In this document: positions 7,809 through 15,477 of the stretch, piece by piece
Position numbering within the stretch: position 1 is the stretch's first letter
Layout of the letters: every line of letters starts with the position of its first letter
From: UBA5336 sp038522375
GTDB lineage: Bacteria > Pseudomonadota > Alphaproteobacteria > Caulobacterales > Hyphomonadaceae
Direction of reading: 5' to 3'
DNA: 62,363 nt
NCBI GenBank assembly: GCA_038522375.1
Contig: JBCBKE010000006.1
Coordinates: forward strand, 1-62,363
Notes under the pieces: generated by a model
What the model was told of the DNA's origin: nothing
Seen by the model: the letters and a program-made list of their open reading frames with translations, nothing else
Database searches by the model: none
Program-made: the position numbers and the translations under genes

Positions 7809-9506
7809 ATGGACGGCAGCGCAATGAGCCCTATTGGCGAAACCCCGGTGATGGACGGCCTGCTGCCTGCCATGGACGAGGCGGTGGCCGCAGTCGAAAC
7901 CTACTATGATGCTGTCAAACGGGCCGCTTCGGCGGCCCTGATCACCGATGGGCGTCCAGATCGTTCGGCCTTTGAACGCGAACAGCACATGGCCCACGGC
8001 TTTGCCTGGATTGCCACCTATGTGGAAACCCTGCGCGAGACCGCCGCCTGGGCCCGCCGATTGGACGCTGAAGACCGGTTTGGCGAGATCGAGGCCCTGC
8101 TTGGCCAGATCCTGTTCGCCGAGTATGCGAACCAGTTGATCGGCGGCATTCCCATGAACCAGGGCGAGGTTATCCGCCCGCTTGACCTCGGTGTGACGGA
8201 CGCAGACCTCGCGCCCCTTCGCACAGGCGCAGTTCAGCGCTTTATGGCCGAAGGAAAGACGACGGCTGTCATGGCGGCTGCCGCGGCCTTCCTGCCCGAC
8301 GCCCTCTCCCGCGGAACCGTGGAAGACACGGGGCTCGACGAAACCATGTCCATGGTTCGCGAACAGTTCCGCAAGTTCGCCAATGACAAGGTCCTGCCTT
8401 TCGCCCACGAATGGCACCTGAAAAATGAATACATTCCGATGGATGTGGTCGAGGAAATGGGTGAGCTTGGCGTTTTCGGCCTCACCATCCCCGAGGAATA
8501 TGGCGGCTTCGGCATGGACAAGATCGCCATGTGCGTTGTCTCCGAAGAGCTTTCGCGCGGCTATATCGGCGTCGGGTCATTGGGCACCCGGTCCGAGATC
8601 GCGGCTGAGCTGATCCTGATAGGCGGCACCGAAGACCAGAAGCAGAAATGGCTCCCAGGCATTTCATCGGCTGAAATTCTCCCCACCGCGGTTTTCACAG
8701 AGCCGAATACCGGTTCCGATCTCGGTTCCCTGCGCACACGCGCTGTAAAGTCCGAAGACGCCAGTACCTACACCATTACCGGCAACAAGACCTGGATTAC
8801 CCATCCGGTCCGCGCCGACATGATGACCCTTCTGGCCCGGACCGATCCGGACACCAACAACTTCTCCGGTCTCTCCATGTTCCTGGCCGAGAAGCCGCGG
8901 GGCGACGATGAAACGCCGTTCCCGGCCGATGGCATGAGCGGTGGCGAGATCGAGGTGCTCGGCTACCGGGGCATGAAGGAGTACGAGATCGCCTTCGATG
9001 GGTTTGAGGTGAACGCGGACAACCTGCTCGGCGGTGTCGAAGGCCAGGGGTTCCGCCACCTCATGGCAACGTTCGAGAGTGCCCGCATCCAGACAGCGGC
9101 TCGCGCCGTTGGCGTGGCCCAGAATGCGCTGGAGCTTGGCCTCCAATATGCGCTGGACCGCGTGCAGTTCGGCCAGCCGATCTTCAATTTTCCACGGGTC
9201 TCCAACAAGCTGGTGATGATGGCCGCAGAGCTGATCGGCGTCCGGCAGCTCACCTATTTCTCAGCTCGCCAGAAAGACAGCGGCAAGCGCTGTGACCTGG
9301 AAGCCGGCATGGCGAAACTGCTAGGCGCCAGGGTGGCGTGGGCGGCGGCCGACAATGCCGTGCAGATCCACGGCGGCAACGGCTTCGCCCTCGAATATCC
9401 CATCAGCCGCGTGCTGCAGGATGCCCGTATCCTGAACATCTTCGAAGGTGCCGGCGAGGTCCAGGCCATGGTCATTGCCCGCCGCGTTCTGGAAAGTACG
9501 AACTGA
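7809..9506 (+). CDS. mcd: methylsuccinyl-CoA dehydrogenase
   Basis: A 565-residue acyl-CoA dehydrogenase, about 170 residues longer than ordinary family members. The long N-terminal region (AVAAVETYYDAVKRAAS, AEYANQLIGGIPMNQGEVIRP) is the hallmark of (2S)-methylsuccinyl-CoA dehydrogenase of the ethylmalonyl-CoA pathway. The C-terminal part has the FAD-binding signatures TEPNTGSDLGSL and VQIHGGNGFALEYPISRVLQDARI and the end FEGAGEVQAMVIARR. The enzyme oxidises methylsuccinyl-CoA to mesaconyl-CoA during acetyl-CoA assimilation. An AGGAAG site lies about 8 bases before the ATG. The other pathway genes (ccr, ecm, mch) are not in this window. A TATACT element at about 7759 could be a -10. Confidence 0.9.
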   Translation: MDGSAMSPIGETPVMDGLLPAMDEAVAAVETYYDAVKRAASAALITDGRPDRSAFEREQHMAHGFAWIATYVETLRETAAWARRLDAEDRFGEIEALLGQILFAEYANQLIGGIPMNQGEVIRPLDLGVTDADLAPLRTGAVQRFMAEGKTTAVMAAAAAFLPDALSRGTVEDTGLDETMSMVREQFRKFANDKVLPFAHEWHLKNEYIPMDVVEEMGELGVFGLTIPEEYGGFGMDKIAMCVVSEELSRGYIGVGSLGTRSEIAAELILIGGTEDQKQKWLPGISSAEILPTAVFTEPNTGSDLGSLRTRAVKSEDASTYTITGNKTWITHPVRADMMTLLARTDPDTNNFSGLSMFLAEKPRGDDETPFPADGMSGGEIEVLGYRGMKEYEIAFDGFEVNADNLLGGVEGQGFRHLMATFESARIQTAARAVGVAQNALELGLQYALDRVQFGQPIFNFPRVSNKLVMMAAELIGVRQLTYFSARQKDSGKRCDLEAGMAKLLGARVAWAAADNAVQIHGGNGFALEYPISRVLQDARILNIFEGAGEVQAMVIARRVLESTN

Positions 9507-9712
9507 CCGGCCTTCGGTCCACCAGCTGACATCTGAGGGCGTGCAGGCTCACGGTCTGCCCGCCCAGGTGTTTTGCAAAGCGAAAATGCCTTCAACGCAG
9601 ATGATCGAATTCGCTGAAGCCCGAAGTGTCCGAAGCTGTCAGCCGCTCTATCTCAGCGTCCGCGGCCGGCAGCTTCGAGAACGGGTCGATCAGCTGAGCG
9701 AATGACCCACCC
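9507..9712. other. intergenic gap between mcd and VWA gene
   Basis: These 206 bases separate two convergent genes and contain no confident gene. The minus strand has an open frame without a start of its own that reads GGSFAQLIDPFSKLP and then DAEIERLTASD. It looks protein-like and could be a decayed gene tail or chance. No clear intrinsic terminator is visible. Confidence 0.4.
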
Positions 9713-11464
9713 TTACTGTTGAAGTCCGGGCGGCGACCGGGTTTGCAAGGCTTCCTGATCGATCGCCGTTTTGGCAAGGCGCGCCAGGTTGATGAACTCG
9801 GCGCGGTAGCCAAACGGGTCGTCGCCTTTCGCGGTCTGGGCCAGTTCGATCACCTGATCGAACCCCCAGTTCGGCGCCGTATAGGGGTCGCCGCGCAGTA
9901 ATTGGCCATACCCCGCGACGGCCGTGGCAAACCGGGTCCAGCTTGGTGCATCGCCGATATCGGCGACCCTGTCCGATAGCGTGATCGGGAGCGTTGTGAG
10001 CGTTGATGCCGCCTCTCCAGGCAATTTGTGCCGCAGTTTCAGAAAGGCGTACTCGTCGGCCATCCCTTCTGGAGCGGGCGTGGGCGTGTAGCGGCTGTCG
10101 TCAATCAGCCGCGCGTCAGAGCCAACGGCGGTGATCTCGTAGATCGCAGTCACGCTGGCGCCAGCGCCAATATCGCCAGCATCCACCGCATCATTGTTGA
10201 AGTCCTCACGATTGAGGAGCCGGGTCTCGTAACCGATCAGCCGGTATTCGGCCACGGTGGCAGGATTGAACTCCACCTGGATTTTTACATCGTCGGCGAT
10301 TGGAAAGAGGTTGCCGGTGAGGTCGTCACTGAGGACTTTCCGGGCCTCATTCAACGTGTCCACATAGCTCGCCATGCCATTGCCCGATTGGGCGAGTGTC
10401 TGCATCAGCGCATCATTGTAGTTGCCTTGCCCAAAGCCGAGCACCGAGAGGTAAATCCCCGTCTCGCGCTTCCGGGAGATGAAGTCTTCGAGGCGCTCAG
10501 GATCGTTGATGCCGACGTTGAAGTCCCCATCGGTGAGCAGCATCACCCGGTTGACCCCATCGGGATCGAGGTTCCGTTCGGCCAGGTTGTAGGCCAGCCG
10601 AAGGCCCTCGCCGCCGGCCGTGGAACCGCCGGCATCCAGGGCTTCGAAGGCCGCAAGGATCTTGCCTTTTTCTGTGCCCGGCGTCGGCGGAAGGATTTCA
10701 CCGGCAGCGCCTGCATAGACCGCAATCGACACGGTGTCCTGATCGCCGAGCTGGTCGACCAACATGCCAAGCGCCTTCTTCGCCAGCGGCAGCTTGTTCG
10801 GTTGTCCCATGGACCCCGAAACGTCGATCAGCAAGGTGAGGTTAAGGGGCGGTCGTTCAGTCAGTTCCAGCTCATAGCCCTGTATGCCGATATGGATCAG
10901 CTCCCGGCCGTCCGCCCATGGCGACGGGGTCACGGTCACATGGCTGGCGAATGGTCCGCCATCCTCCCCGGGACGCGGATAGGCATAGTCGAAATAGTTG
11001 ATCAGCTCCTCGATCCTGACCGCATCTTTCGGCGGCAGGGTGCCATTGTTGATGAACCGGCGAACATTGGCATAGGCGGCAGTGTCCACGTCGATGGAGA
11101 AGGTCGAAACGGGCGTGTCCGCGACGAGTTTGACCGGGTTGATCTCCGCGTCTTCATAGCGTTCGGTATCCACGTCGCCGGGCAGGGGTTGGGGACGCAT
11201 CGGGGGCGGGGCGCGCCCCGACATTGGTGCGGGGGCCATTCGCATCACCGGCGCTGGACTTGCCATTGCCAGATCCCGCTGCGTCTTCTCGGCCATCATC
11301 GCATCTTGTTGGATAGCGCCATCTTCGGAGAGAGGAGGCGCACTCGCGTCAGCTTCTTCGACGGGGGGCGCCACCGATGGGACGGGATCGTCAGCCTGTT
11401 CACAGGCGGTCATGGTTATTGCGATGGCGGCGCCAGCCAGCCAGTACGATTTCCTGTACGCCAT
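9713..11464 (-). CDS. VWA domain lipoprotein (YfbK-like)
   Basis: A 583-residue predicted lipoprotein. The N-terminal signal ends in a lipobox (ITMTAC, Cys21). A Pro/Met-rich linker (about 25-100) follows, then the YfbK-type N-terminal region (PVSTFSIDVDTAAYANVRRFI, about 118-190), and a von Willebrand A domain with an intact MIDAS motif DVSGS at 214-218 plus LLTDGDFNVG and a downstream Thr. The rest matches the conserved C-terminal region of this family. Start 11464 is chosen because the signal peptide begins there. Family members bind divalent metal and probably protein partners at the envelope. Function here is unknown. Confidence 0.85.
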   Translation of the reverse strand: MAYRKSYWLAGAAIAITMTACEQADDPVPSVAPPVEEADASAPPLSEDGAIQQDAMMAEKTQRDLAMASPAPVMRMAPAPMSGRAPPPMRPQPLPGDVDTERYEDAEINPVKLVADTPVSTFSIDVDTAAYANVRRFINNGTLPPKDAVRIEELINYFDYAYPRPGEDGGPFASHVTVTPSPWADGRELIHIGIQGYELELTERPPLNLTLLIDVSGSMGQPNKLPLAKKALGMLVDQLGDQDTVSIAVYAGAAGEILPPTPGTEKGKILAAFEALDAGGSTAGGEGLRLAYNLAERNLDPDGVNRVMLLTDGDFNVGINDPERLEDFISRKRETGIYLSVLGFGQGNYNDALMQTLAQSGNGMASYVDTLNEARKVLSDDLTGNLFPIADDVKIQVEFNPATVAEYRLIGYETRLLNREDFNNDAVDAGDIGAGASVTAIYEITAVGSDARLIDDSRYTPTPAPEGMADEYAFLKLRHKLPGEAASTLTTLPITLSDRVADIGDAPSWTRFATAVAGYGQLLRGDPYTAPNWGFDQVIELAQTAKGDDPFGYRAEFINLARLAKTAIDQEALQTRSPPGLQQ

Positions 11465-11560
11465 TTTATCTGTCCTCCGCCATCTGCGTTGCGACAAGAC
11501 CTTGCAATCAGGACATCTTTACGGCGGAACCCCGCTGGACATGTGGAAATGCCGCGGCTC

Positions 11561-12082
11561 TCACAGGGCATTGTCGTCGCGCTCGCCTGTGCGAATTCGA
11601 ACGACCTCATCCAGCGTGTGAATGAAGAGCTTGCCGTCACCGATCTTTCCGGTGGAGGCTGTTTTCTGCAGGATTTCAACGGCCTGGGAGAGGATCCCCT
11701 GACTGACAGCGATTTCGAGCCTTAGCTTCGGCACGTCCGTGGTCACATACTCCGCACCCCGGTAGAACTCCGTCTGGCCGCGCTGGCGGCCAAAACCCTT
11801 GACCTGGGTCGAGGTGATCCCCTCGACCCCGATCGCCAACAAGGCCTCGCGCACCTCGTCATACTTGTGCGGGCGGATCACGGCCGTGATCATGTGCATG
11901 GGGTGCTCCTTGTCATATCGCATGCCCAGTTGGACCAGCCTGCGGATCGCTTCCGACCGGGATGGCAGATCGCTCTGGCGTCGCCGCCACTCGTCCACGG
12001 TCTTCGAGAACTCTGCCGAGGCCACGAGTTGAATGCGTTGGTCCAGCTTTTCCATCGGTATCGGGCGCTTCTTGCGGGGCAT
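11561..12082 (-). CDS. PII signal protein with N-terminal ribbon-helix-helix domain
   Basis: A 173-residue protein in two parts. Residues 1-61 look like a ribbon-helix-helix (CopG/MetJ-type) DNA-binding domain: a strand (LDQRIQLVASA), helix 1 (EFSKTVDEWRRRQSD) and helix 2 (SRSEAIRRLVQLGMRY). Residues 62-173 are a complete PII protein (MHMITAVIRPHKYDEVREAL), with T-loop GFGRQRGQTEFYRGAEYV (Tyr51 uridylylation site in PII numbering), B-loop TGKIGDGKLF and C-loop RIRTGERDDNAL. The reading frame is continuous across the junction. An AAGGAG site lies 6 bases before the PII Met at 11899, so a normal 112-residue PII could also be made. The fusion start at 12082 is a judgement: GTG at 12109 and ATG at 12055 are alternatives, and none has a good ribosome-binding site. 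PII senses ATP/ADP/2-oxoglutarate; the RHH part suggests direct DNA binding. Confidence 0.88.
   Translation of the reverse strand: MPRKKRPIPMEKLDQRIQLVASAEFSKTVDEWRRRQSDLPSRSEAIRRLVQLGMRYDKEHPMHMITAVIRPHKYDEVREALLAIGVEGITSTQVKGFGRQRGQTEFYRGAEYVTTDVPKLRLEIAVSQGILSQAVEILQKTASTGKIGDGKLFIHTLDEVVRIRTGERDDNAL
11906..11911 (-). promoter_or_regulatory. internal ribosome-binding site for stand-alone PII
   Basis: On the minus strand AAGGAG lies inside the RHH-PII reading frame, 6 bases before the ATG at 11899 where canonical PII proteins begin. Strength and spacing are near ideal. It implies either dual translation (RHH-PII and PII alone from one message) or an older layout of two separate genes whose intervening stop was lost. 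Confidence 0.6.
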
Positions 12083-12134
12083 GACATGACTATCGACCCC
12101 AGAAAACACAGACGGCGCGACAACACAAACATTA

Positions 12135-12164
12135 GTGACTTTACAAAGTTACACATAGTGTGTA
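12135..12164. promoter_or_regulatory. two palindromes in the RHH-PII / YRG divergent promoter region
   Basis: Two inverted repeats lie side by side between the divergent genes. The first is GTGACTT-TACA-AAGTTAC at 12135-12152 (six of seven arm bases pair). The second is a perfect TACACATAGTGTGTA at 12150-12164. Adjacent short palindromes are the usual operator type for RHH regulators. They are 53 bases upstream of the RHH-PII start and 70 bases upstream of the YRG gene, so either gene could be controlled. The assignment to the RHH domain is inference. Confidence 0.5.
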
Positions 12165-12233
12165 GTTAGCTCCTATCGAAAGCGAATGAACCCAAACCGT
12201 CCGACCCTTCGGTTCCGGAATCAGGAGAGCGAC

Positions 12234-12422
12234 ATGGCAAACCTCAATTATCGCGGTGTGGCCCACAATGGCGGCAAATCCAGCGCGGAAACCCTTTCGC
12301 AGCAAATGCGCAAGCCGGCGCTCAACTATCGCGGCGTGGCCCATGACGGTGAGCGGCCCTTGCGCCAAACGATCGCGCCGACTGCTGCGCCTCTTATCTA
12401 TCGCGGTGCCCGTCTCGCTTAG
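12234..12422 (+). CDS. small protein with three YRG repeats (DUF4278-like)
   Basis: A 62-residue protein built around three repeats, LNYRGVAH, LNYRGVAH and LIYRGARL, at residues 4-11, 30-37 and 54-61, about 25 residues apart. The LxYRG motif is that of DUF4278, best known from cyanobacteria. Start 12234 has AGGAG 6 bases upstream and is preferred over the in-frame ATG at 12186, which has none. There is no signal peptide or membrane segment. It lies between the divergent RHH-PII gene and argG and is followed by a terminator, so it is its own transcription unit. I recall that the cyanobacterial PII-binding arginine regulator PirA is a small protein of this kind, which I cannot check here. Role in PII or arginine control is inference. 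Confidence 0.75.
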   Translation: MANLNYRGVAHNGGKSSAETLSQQMRKPALNYRGVAHDGERPLRQTIAPTAAPLIYRGARLA

Positions 12423-12503
12423 GGTCCATAGAAACCCCAACGGCGAGCCGGCATAGAAAGCGCGGCGGCCGCACATTGCCGCGAAAAAACAAGACCGCGT
12501 CTG

Positions 12504-12535
12504 GAGGCTGTTCTCACGAGCAGCCTCTTCTTTTT
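12504..12535 (+). terminator. intrinsic terminator after the YRG gene
   Basis: A perfect 7-bp stem GAGGCTG / CAGCCTC (12504-12510 and 12521-12527) with a 10-base loop is followed by TTCTTTTT. It sits 82 bases after the stop of the YRG-repeat gene and 107 bases before argG, so it would uncouple the two genes or act as an attenuator between them. Confidence 0.75.
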
Positions 12536-12642
12536 GCTGACAGCGTGTGATCGGCGCCATCGATCAGGCGAGGGGGTGACCGGGCTCCATTGGGCGCGTA
12601 AGCGGAAGGGGTCCTCAAACCAACCCCACCGGATCGCCGACC

Positions 12643-13881
12643 ATGACCATCGCCAAGCCGCCCAAGAAAGTCGTCCTCGCCTATTCCGGCGGGCTCGACA
12701 CCTCGATCATCCTGAAATGGCTGCAGGTAGAGTTTGGCTGCGAGGTCGTCACCTTCACCGCCGATCTCGGCCAGGGGGAAGAGTTGGAGCCGGCCCGGCG
12801 AAAGGCGCTTGATGCGGGGATCAGGCCTGAGAACATCTTCATCGAGGACCTGCGTGAGGCGTTCGTCACCGACTATGTGTTTCCCATGTTCCGGGCGAAC
12901 GCGGTTTACGAGGGGGTCTACCTTCTCGGCACATCCATCGCGCGGCCCCTGATCGCCAAGCGGCAGATCGAGATTGCCAAAGCTGTCGGAGCGGATGCGG
13001 TCTGCCATGGGGCGACTGGCAAGGGGAATGACCAGGTCCGGTTCGAGCTGGGCTACTATGCCCTAAACCCCGATGTCCGGGTGATTGCCCCCTGGCGCGA
13101 CTGGGCCTTCAAGTCCCGCACCGACCTGCTCGCCTTTGCCGAAGCCCAGGGCATTGCCGTTCCGGCCGACAAACGGGGGGAAGCGCCTTTCAGTGTCGAT
13201 GCAAACCTGCTCCACACCTCATCGGAGGGGAAGGTGCTGGAGGACCCTGGCACGCAAGCGCCTGAATTCGTCTACCAGAGGACGGTCAGCCCGGAAGACG
13301 CCCCCGATACCCCCGAGATGATCACCATCGGCTTCGAAAAGGGCGATGCCGTCTCCGTCAATGGCGAGGCCCTGTCGCCTGCGTCCCTGCTGACCCGGCT
13401 TAACGATCTGGGGCGCACTCACGGCATTGGCCGGCTCGACCTTCTCGAAAACCGTTTCGTCGGCATGAAATCCCGCGGAATCTATGAGACCCCTGGCGGC
13501 ACAATCCTGCTGGTCGCCCATCGCGGGATCGAGGAGATCACGCTCGACCGGGGCGCCGCTCACCTGAAGGACGAGCTCATGCCGCGCTATGCCGAGCTGA
13601 TCTACAATGGCTTCTGGTGGAGCCCCGAACGCGAAATGCTCCAGGCCGCCATCGACCAAAGCCAGGCCCACGTCACCGGCGAGGTCACCCTCAAACTCTA
13701 CAAGGGGGCCGCCCACCTCGCCGCCCGCACCTCGCCCTACTCCCTCTACTCCGAAGCCCATGTCACCTTCGAAGACGATGCCGGCGCCTATGACCAGAAA
13801 GACGCCGAAGGCTTCATCAAGCTCAACGCCCTGCGGCTTCGCTTGCTGGCTGCAAGGGACAAACGGATGGGTCGGAATTAG
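12643..13881 (+). CDS. argG: argininosuccinate synthase
   Basis: A 412-residue full-length enzyme. The N-terminal ATP-pyrophosphatase loop is AYSGGLDTSIILKWL, followed by TADLGQGEE, the citrulline/aspartate-binding region GTSIARPLIAK and HGATGKGNDQVRFE, and the conserved ESRGIYETPGG-type segment (here KSRGIYETPGG). It condenses citrulline and aspartate with ATP to argininosuccinate, the seventh step of arginine synthesis. It stands alone on the plus strand, after a terminator, with the YRG protein and RHH-PII just upstream. That suggests nitrogen-linked control of arginine synthesis, as inference. Confidence 0.96.
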   Translation: MTIAKPPKKVVLAYSGGLDTSIILKWLQVEFGCEVVTFTADLGQGEELEPARRKALDAGIRPENIFIEDLREAFVTDYVFPMFRANAVYEGVYLLGTSIARPLIAKRQIEIAKAVGADAVCHGATGKGNDQVRFELGYYALNPDVRVIAPWRDWAFKSRTDLLAFAEAQGIAVPADKRGEAPFSVDANLLHTSSEGKVLEDPGTQAPEFVYQRTVSPEDAPDTPEMITIGFEKGDAVSVNGEALSPASLLTRLNDLGRTHGIGRLDLLENRFVGMKSRGIYETPGGTILLVAHRGIEEITLDRGAAHLKDELMPRYAELIYNGFWWSPEREMLQAAIDQSQAHVTGEVTLKLYKGAAHLAARTSPYSLYSEAHVTFEDDAGAYDQKDAEGFIKLNALRLRLLAARDKRMGRN

Positions 13882-13890
13882 GGCGATCCC

Positions 13891-14451
13891 ATGAAAGCAC
13901 TCTACATCATTTTCAGCGTGTTGTTACTGGCCCAATCCGCTGTCGCCCAAAGCGAGGGTTTCGAGCGGATCAGCAATTCGAGGCTCTTAGCGCCGGCGCC
14001 AGTGGATCGCGAAGTCGAAGTCGTCGATGGCGATACGATCTGGATGGGTATCCACCAAATCCGGCTCTACGGCATAGACGCGTTCGAGCCCAAGCAACCA
14101 TGCGATTTGGCTGGCCGCGCCAAAACATACTGCCACACGTCGGCATCTGAACTACTGAGAACGTTTACGCGGAGGCCCGACTTTCGTTGCGAGATCCATG
14201 TTCGAGGTGAAAACAAGCCTTGGGTGCGGTACGGTCGATACGTTGCGTCCTGCTATGCAGGGGAAATCGATGTGAGCCGCGAGTTGGTACGACAAGGCTG
14301 GGCATACGCTGATCGGCACCACGGTGAGAGCTTCTTGGCTGACGAGAGACTTGCAATCGACGAAGGCCTCGGCATTCATACAACCGGTCATCAGACACCG
14401 TGGGATTGGCGGAGATCACAGCGGTCCCCCTCCGACTGCATGTGTGAATAA
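13891..14451 (+). CDS. secreted thermonuclease (SNase-like) family protein
   Basis: A 186-residue protein with a Sec signal peptide (first 19 residues, ending SAVAQ) and an SNase fold. Active-site equivalents are visible: Asp in VVDGDTIW, Arg and Glu in IRLYGIDAFEP, and Arg in VRYGRYVASC. Four or more Cys in the mature part suggest disulfides in the periplasm. It cleaves nucleic acid, presumably outside the cytoplasm. It starts 9 bases after argG, but its base composition is lower in G+C than argG and it adjoins an inverted repeat, a Uma2-family gene and an hpt remnant, so it may be acquired. Confidence 0.85.
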   Translation: MKALYIIFSVLLLAQSAVAQSEGFERISNSRLLAPAPVDREVEVVDGDTIWMGIHQIRLYGIDAFEPKQPCDLAGRAKTYCHTSASELLRTFTRRPDFRCEIHVRGENKPWVRYGRYVASCYAGEIDVSRELVRQGWAYADRHHGESFLADERLAIDEGLGIHTTGHQTPWDWRRSQRSPSDCMCE

Positions 14452-14469
14452 CCGAGCAGCGCATGTTAT

Positions 14470-14615
14470 CGTAGGGCGGGATGCAATCCCGCCATCCTCC
14501 CTCTCCGCACACACCGGTGCCGGAATGCCATCCCACGCCATCCGCCCACCGGCGCGTAACTGAATTATGCCGGCTCGTGGCCAACACCGATGGCGCGATT
14601 GCATCCCGCCCTACG
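14470..14615. repeat. REP/MITE-like element with 19-bp inverted ends
   Basis: The two ends are perfect inverted copies: CGTAGGGCGGGATGCAATC at 14470-14488 and its reverse complement at 14597-14615. The left end also folds on itself (GGCGGGAT-GCA-ATCCCGCC). The GTAGGGCGGG...CCCGCCCTAC pattern is typical of bacterial REP/BIME repeats. The element lies between the nuclease and Uma2-like genes and encodes nothing. It could act as a bidirectional transcription barrier or be a relic of a small mobile element. Confidence 0.7.
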
Positions 14616-14631
14616 CGGCGAATGTCGCCGG

Positions 14632-15201
14632 CTAAACCCGTTTCAGATCCGCCAGCCGCAGCCTGAGCGCCGGTACACCGGCGCAGACCGCCGTCTCTTC
14701 CGCGCTGATCTCCAAAGGCGCCGCCCAGCCCTCTCCGTCCCGCACCCGATGCGCCAGGATAACCCGCCGGGCAATGTCCACCACCCAATATTCCTGCACG
14801 CCATAGCGCGCATACAGCGCCGCCTTCGGTCCCAGATCATCGCTCAGCGACGTGTCGGCGATCTCGATCACCAGCGAGACATCGGACGGCTTCAGGTCGG
14901 CCGTCGCGATATGCGCTGGAAACACATAAACGTCCGGGCTCGGTGCATTATCCAGCGAAAGTTTCAGCGTGGCGTCGGCCACCACAAACCACTCATCCGG
15001 AACCGTTCTGGCGAGGTGAATGACAATCTCGGATTTGAAGTCGATATGCGGCGGATTTTCTGAAGGCACGTCGTACACCACCCCTTCGATCAACTCATAC
15101 TTCGCGGTCCGGTCCAGGACACCGGACTCCAGCATGGCCCTCACATCGTCGACGGTGAGCTTGTGGACCGGCAGGTCCCGCATCAGGGCGATCGCGTTCA
15201 T
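14632..15201 (-). CDS. Uma2 family (DUF820) restriction-endonuclease-fold protein
   Basis: A 189-residue protein of the Uma2 family, which has a PD-(D/E)XK nuclease-like fold. Visible landmarks are KYELIEGVVYDV, PDVYVF (the PD motif), SLVIEIADTSLSDDLGPKAALYARYGVQEYWVVDI. The start at 15201 (MNAIALMRDL) skips a short non-conserved extension. Uma2 proteins are abundant in cyanobacteria and scattered in proteobacteria. Function is unproven and often linked to mobile DNA. It flanks an REP-like element and a truncated hpt, in keeping with an acquired patch. Confidence 0.8.
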   Translation of the reverse strand: MNAIALMRDLPVHKLTVDDVRAMLESGVLDRTAKYELIEGVVYDVPSENPPHIDFKSEIVIHLARTVPDEWFVVADATLKLSLDNAPSPDVYVFPAHIATADLKPSDVSLVIEIADTSLSDDLGPKAALYARYGVQEYWVVDIARRVILAHRVRDGEGWAAPLEISAEETAVCAGVPALRLRLADLKRV

Positions 15202-15291
15202 GCTGTAAATATAAGACAGAATATCCCCTGCCGCCATGCTCTATCGCGCACTGCGGAACCGGCGCTTGGCCAGGCCTCGCTTTCGCGCCGC

Positions 15292-15375
15292 TCAGTCCAA
15301 CGCGCCGATATAGGGGAGGCCGCGATAGCGGCCGGCATCGTCCATGCCGTAACCGACCAGGAAACGGCCCGGGCA
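15292..15375 (-). pseudogene. remnant of hypoxanthine phosphoribosyltransferase C-terminus
   Basis: On the minus strand a start-less frame reads CPGRFLVGYG, then MDDAGRYRGLPYIGALD and a stop at 15292. This is the conserved C-terminal end of bacterial Hpt enzymes (the FxVGYGxDxAxxYRxLPYI pattern). Upstream of the Cys the frame loses all resemblance, and no PRPP-binding loop is present nearby. I read it as a leftover after a deletion or insertion that removed the rest of the gene. The sequence up to 15477 holds no other gene. Confidence 0.6.
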
Positions 15376-15477
15376 TCCCACATTGAAGGTCTGCTCTCGG
15401 CGAATTGTTCTCGGTGCACTGGCCTTGTGCCCATGACCGCATCCGGGATCATGCTGGCATTGGTGGGCATGGGCGGC

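Noticed and set aside
10028..11725. 565-codon plus-strand frame across the VWA gene
   Set aside because: It is antisense to a clear VWA lipoprotein and the end of RHH-PII, rich in Gly/Arg/His, with no recognisable domain. It is a high-GC shadow frame.
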